The translations under genes were made by a program, and so were the position numbers. Positions 61,251 through 64,000 of a stretch of DNA of 64,000 nucleotides are shown here, one piece after another. The DNA lies in contig NZ_CP085036.1 in assembly GCF_020535405.1 (NCBI RefSeq), positions 806,001 through 870,000 of the forward strand, given 5' to 3'. Under the pieces are notes generated by a model that saw only the letters and a list, made by a program, of their open reading frames with translations, ran no database searches and was not told the DNA's origin. Within the stretch, counting starts at the first letter, position 1. Each line of letters opens with the position of its first letter. This stretch comes from Antiquaquibacter oligotrophicus (lineage in GTDB: Bacteria > Actinomycetota > Actinomycetes > Actinomycetales > Microbacteriaceae).

Positions 61251-61661
61251 CTACTCCGGAGCGCCGTTGACGAGCCAGTTGATACCGAATCGGTCGACAA
61301 ACATCCCGAACCGGTCGCCCCAGGGTGCGACCTCGAACGGCACGATGATCGTTCCGCCTGCGGTCAAGCCGTCCCAGTACCGCTGCAATTCGGTGTTGTC
61401 ATCGCCGTGAAGCGAGACCGAGACGTTGTCACCGGGAGTCAAGCCCATCGAGTTCGGGACATCGGCTCCCTGGAGGATGAGGCCCGTTGGGGTTTCGAGT
61501 TGGGCGTGCATAACCTTGTCGGCCTCAGCGGGGTCATCCGCCATCTGAAACTCACCGAGGGTCATCACAGACAGCTCGCCGCCGAGCACGGACTGGTAGA
61601 ACCCCATCGCTTCTCGCGCAGAGTCCCGAAAATTCAGGTACGGGTTCAGATGAATGGCCAC
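61251..61661 (-). CDS. PhnB-like VOC-superfamily protein
   Basis: A 136-residue glyoxalase/VOC-fold protein of the PhnB/YjdN type: AIHLNPYLNFRDSAREAMGF, then MHAQLETPTGLILQGAD and the C-terminal APWGDRFGMFVDRFGINWLV. Members bind metals and small ligands; the function is mostly unknown. GTG at 61661 follows AAGGAG by 6 nt. Confidence 0.85.
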   Translation of the reverse strand: MAIHLNPYLNFRDSAREAMGFYQSVLGGELSVMTLGEFQMADDPAEADKVMHAQLETPTGLILQGADVPNSMGLTPGDNVSVSLHGDDNTELQRYWDGLTAGGTIIVPFEVAPWGDRFGMFVDRFGINWLVNGAPE

Positions 61662-61725
61662 GCTAACTCCTTCGTCAGGTCGGTCACTCCAGGATGCCAC
61701 GGGGACATCGTCGCGCGGCACTGTG

Positions 61726-62124
61726 TTAGTCGAACATCCCCTGGCTTGCCAGCACACCCTCGATCTCGATGATGATCGCCACACGTTCGGGGTTTGGGCG
61801 GGGCTGCCGGTAGCGGCCCGCGTACAGCTCGACTGCCTCGGCGACGGATGCAGCATCCCTCGCCACGCGTGCCGTTCCCGTGATGGTGATCCACCGGCCG
61901 CCCTCGACCTGGCAGATCGTCACGTGCGGATCCCGTTCGATGTTGCGTACCTTCTGCGAGCCCCCGCCCGAGATGATGCGGGCCACGCCGTCGCGCAACG
62001 TGAAGCCGACCGGTACGACGTGAATCGAGCCGTCTTTCGCGACGGTGGAGAGTGTTGCCAAGTGGTAATCGCTGAGAAACTGTCGGGCTTCGTCGGTCAG
62101 ATGGACGGTAGTGAAGTCGCGCAC
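61726..62124 (-). CDS. PPOX-class (F420/FMN split-barrel) oxidoreductase
   Basis: A 132-residue split-barrel flavin-type protein: ARQFLSDYHLATLSTVAKDG, HVVPVGFTLRDGVARIIS and a C-terminal VAIIIEIEGVLASQGMFD. Such small actinobacterial proteins often use F420 or FMN; the substrate is unknown. GTG at 62124 gives the family-like start; a GTG at 62145 is also possible. Confidence 0.82.
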   Translation of the reverse strand: MRDFTTVHLTDEARQFLSDYHLATLSTVAKDGSIHVVPVGFTLRDGVARIISGGGSQKVRNIERDPHVTICQVEGGRWITITGTARVARDAASVAEAVELYAGRYRQPRPNPERVAIIIEIEGVLASQGMFD

Positions 62125-62165
62125 ACCCCAGCATCCCACGCCCACCCGCCTCCCAGGTCAACGAT

Positions 62166-62195
62166 GTATCGTTACGTATCGCTAGGTATCGCCGG
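62166..62195. promoter_or_regulatory. Three tandem 10-bp GTATCG repeats upstream of padR-like gene
   Basis: GTATCGTTAC (62166-62175), GTATCGCTAG (62176-62185) and GTATCGCCGG (62186-62195) follow each other without gap, i.e. one per helical turn, and end 25 bp before the ATG at 62221. CGAT at 62162-62165 precedes them. Likely an operator for the PadR protein itself; autoregulation is usual in that family. Confidence 0.5.
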
Positions 62196-62220
62196 ATGCC
62201 GCGACGGGAAAGGACACGCC

Positions 62221-62745
62221 ATGCGCACCACACCCCCCACCGGCTTCGATCTCTGGGAGAGCCTCGACGGCCTCCGCGAAGCCTTCGCCCCCAAGGTCGC
62301 CGCACGAATGGGGCGCGGAGACATCCGCACCGCCATCCTCGTTGCCCTCCTCGAACAGCCCATGCACGGGTACCAAATCATCCAGGCCATCGAAGCGCGC
62401 ACCAACGGCGCGTGGAAGCCAAGCCCCGGATCCATCTACCCCACGCTGCAGCTCCTCGCCGACGAAGGACTCGTCACCGCCGAGCAACAGGGCGAACGCA
62501 AGGTGTACTCGCTCACCGAAAGCGGCCGCGCCGTCGCCGACGAATCGGCGGAAGGCCCCCTCCCCTGGGCGCCGCGCCGGTCGCGCGAATGGGAAGCGAA
62601 GACGGAACTCCCCAAGGCGGGCGCCAAGCTCGCACAGGCCGCAGCGCAAGTCGCCCAGTCCGGAACACGCGACCAGCAGGACCGCGCCGTCGCCGTCATC
62701 GACGAAGCACGGCGCAAGATCTACACGATCCTCGCCGAGGACTGA
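62221..62745 (+). CDS. PadR-family transcriptional regulator
   Basis: A 174-residue regulator with the PadR winged helix: GDIRTAILVALLEQPMHGYQ, GAWKPSPGSIYPTLQLLADE and GLVTAEQQGERKVYSLTESG (residues about 34-105), followed by a charged helical C-terminus for dimerisation. The ATG lies just after the tandem repeats. It is 4 bp upstream of the ABC1-kinase gene and probably regulates that pair. Confidence 0.92.
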   Translation: MRTTPPTGFDLWESLDGLREAFAPKVAARMGRGDIRTAILVALLEQPMHGYQIIQAIEARTNGAWKPSPGSIYPTLQLLADEGLVTAEQQGERKVYSLTESGRAVADESAEGPLPWAPRRSREWEAKTELPKAGAKLAQAAAQVAQSGTRDQQDRAVAVIDEARRKIYTILAED

Positions 62746-62749
62746 GGGG

Positions 62750-64000
62750 ATGCCGAGCAGCGGCACAACTGAGCCGCCTGCCCTCCAACAACATCGCGCG
62801 CGCTACCGGCGCATCATGCGCTTCGCGACGCGTGTGCTCGTGCAAGCGTGGTGGTTCGAACTCGTGCTCCCGCGTTTCGGTCTCGCGCGTTTCGCCGCGC
62901 GGGGGCGAATCCCCCGCCTGCAGAAGGTCGCGCGACGCTTTCACGGTCTCGCCATCGAACTCGGCGGGCTGATGATCAAGGTCGGACAGTTCATGTCGTC
63001 GCGCCTCGACGTGCTCCCACCCGAGATCACTCGCGAGCTCGAGGGACTCCAAGACGAAGTCGCGCCCGAAGCGTTCGAGAGGATTCGTGCGCAGGCGGAA
63101 GCGGAGTTGGGGCTGTCACTCTCGGACGCGTTCGCCTCGTTCGACCCGGTGGCCATCGCCGCGGCATCCCTCGGCCAGGCCCACCGCGCGACACTGTCGG
63201 AGGGCCTCGCCGCCGATCTCGGTTTCACGGACGTTGTGGTCAAAGTCCAACGCCCCGGCATCGAATCGATCGTCGAGGTCGACCTCGCGGCCCTTCGGCG
63301 AGTGTCGCGGTGGCTCGCGCGTGTGCGCATCGTGTCATCGCGTGTCGATGCGCCAGCGCTGGTCGAGGAGTTCGCCGCGACGAGCCTCGAAGAGATCGAC
63401 TACCTGCACGAGGGCGCAAACGCCGAGCGTTTCGAGGCCGACTTCGCTGGGGATGCGCGAGTTGCCGCGCCGACGGTCGTGTGGGAGCGCACCACTCTGC
63501 GTGTTCTCACGCTCTCGGATGTCACGGCCATCAAGATCAGCGATGTCGCGGGCCTCACCGCCGCCGGCATCAACCCCGCGGAGGTAGCTCAGGAGCTCGC
63601 ACGCGCGACGTTCCAGCAGATCTTCGTCGCGGGCTTCTTCCACGCCGACCCGCACCCCGGCAACATTTTCGTCACCCCGGGGGCTACCGGCGAGCCCGGC
63701 GATTGGCGTCTCACCTACATCGACTTCGGGATGATGGGCGAGATCACCGACACCCTCCGCGCTGGGCTGCGTGACTTCATCCTCGCCGTCGTCGCCCGGG
63801 ACTCGCGCGCCCTCGTCGCCTCGCTCGAACGACTCGAAGTGCTCCTGCCGTCGACGGAGACGGACGAACTGGAGCGGGCCATGTCCGCCCTGTTCGACAG
63901 GTTCGGCGGCATGGGGGTAGCGGAGCTCCAACGGGTGGACCCCCGAGAACTCGAGGTCTTCGCGGCACGATTCGGGGAAACCATCCGTTCACTGCCGTTC
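62750..64000 (+). CDS. UbiB/ABC1-family atypical kinase, truncated by window end
   Basis: 417 codons are visible and the frame stays open to the edge. Residues 72-86 carry the KxGQ signature (LMIKVGQFMSSRLDVLPPE); later VVVKVQRPGIE (ATP-site lysine), HADPHPGNIF (catalytic-loop Asn) and TYIDFGMMGEI (metal-binding Asp). UbiB proteins act in isoprenoid-quinone biology in other bacteria; in actinobacteria, which make menaquinone, the role is unclear. The ATG at 62750 has GAGGGG immediately upstream. Confidence 0.9.
   Translation, partial: MPSSGTTEPPALQQHRARYRRIMRFATRVLVQAWWFELVLPRFGLARFAARGRIPRLQKVARRFHGLAIELGGLMIKVGQFMSSRLDVLPPEITRELEGLQDEVAPEAFERIRAQAEAELGLSLSDAFASFDPVAIAAASLGQAHRATLSEGLAADLGFTDVVVKVQRPGIESIVEVDLAALRRVSRWLARVRIVSSRVDAPALVEEFAATSLEEIDYLHEGANAERFEADFAGDARVAAPTVVWERTTLRVLTLSDVTAIKISDVAGLTAAGINPAEVAQELARATFQQIFVAGFFHADPHPGNIFVTPGATGEPGDWRLTYIDFGMMGEITDTLRAGLRDFILAVVARDSRALVASLERLEVLLPSTETDELERAMSALFDRFGGMGVAELQRVDPRELEVFAARFGETIRSLPF

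Overview
The window is high-GC actinobacterial DNA, most likely from a member of the Microbacteriaceae. The signs are short intergenic gaps, many 4-nt ATGA/GTGA stop-start overlaps, many starts that look leaderless (a TANNNT box 6-8 nt before ATG/GTG and no Shine-Dalgarno), class Ia ribonucleotide reductase genes, a GlpR/SepX-like division membrane protein, small proteins of a type I associate with this family, and an unusually frequent GGATGC/GCATCC hexamer. No plasmid, prophage, insertion sequence or CRISPR array was seen. All calls come from reading the sequence and from memory of protein families; no database search was run.

Layout. 1-2850: nrdA and the first codons of nrdB, with a control region holding two NrdR-like boxes and a cluster of DnaA-like boxes. 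The conserved redox tail of NrdA lies in a different frame from the main ORF. 2847-4743: an MFS transporter and an FMN reductase, facing each other across a long inverted repeat. 4773-12783: a minus-strand exopolysaccharide operon (tyrosine autokinase/chain-length protein, Asp-box membrane protein, three glycosyltransferases, a Wzy-like polymerase and a Wzx-like flippase). 12885-21182: housekeeping and redox genes (two alpha/beta hydrolases, aldo/keto reductase, DUF4349 lipoprotein, luciferase-like monooxygenase, amidohydrolase, YoaK protein, LysR regulator). 21268-27909: a PLP aminotransferase and a second glycoconjugate group (two glycosyltransferases, a HEAT-repeat/GT4 fusion and a pyruvyl-transferase-like protein). 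27971-32727: a beta-helix (bactofilin-like) protein, a complete bacteriophytochrome-diguanylate cyclase, a stand-alone EAL phosphodiesterase, and small uncharacterised proteins including two diverged copies of one family.

32728-33250 is a gene-poor stretch of hairpins and interspersed repeats next to tRNA-Ala(CGC), with a 20-bp duplicate of the tRNA 3' end. 33297-37270 holds glpR-like, rimJ-like and galU genes, then divergently the 5-formyl-THF cyclo-ligase, fmdB and mscL genes. 37263-41015 encodes a 1250-residue DUF4011-type helicase whose Walker A lysine and Walker B glutamate are both replaced. 41101-50322: a coiled-coil membrane protein, pdxH, an LssY_C-type membrane protein, a potassium-channel-like protein, a GDSL hydrolase, a secreted cell-wall amidase with a sortase-E-type signal, an Lrp regulator, a YbdK-like ligase and a UBP zinc-finger protein.

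50312-61124 is a sugar-catabolic regulon. It contains a sugar 1-dehydrogenase (AKR), a lactonase-like amidohydrolase, an enolase-superfamily dehydratase, a KduD-like SDR, an alcohol dehydrogenase, a KDG-type kinase, a KDPG-type aldolase, a RhaM-like mutarotase, a GntR/FadR regulator and an ABC importer (binding protein plus two permeases, no ATPase gene). Three copies of a pseudo-palindrome close to TACGTGTGAYGTA sit in front of its transcription units and are the best candidates for the GntR operator. The AKR gene appears to start at ATC. 61251-64000: a PhnB-like VOC protein, a PPOX-type oxidoreductase, and a PadR regulator followed by a truncated UbiB/ABC1-family kinase gene.
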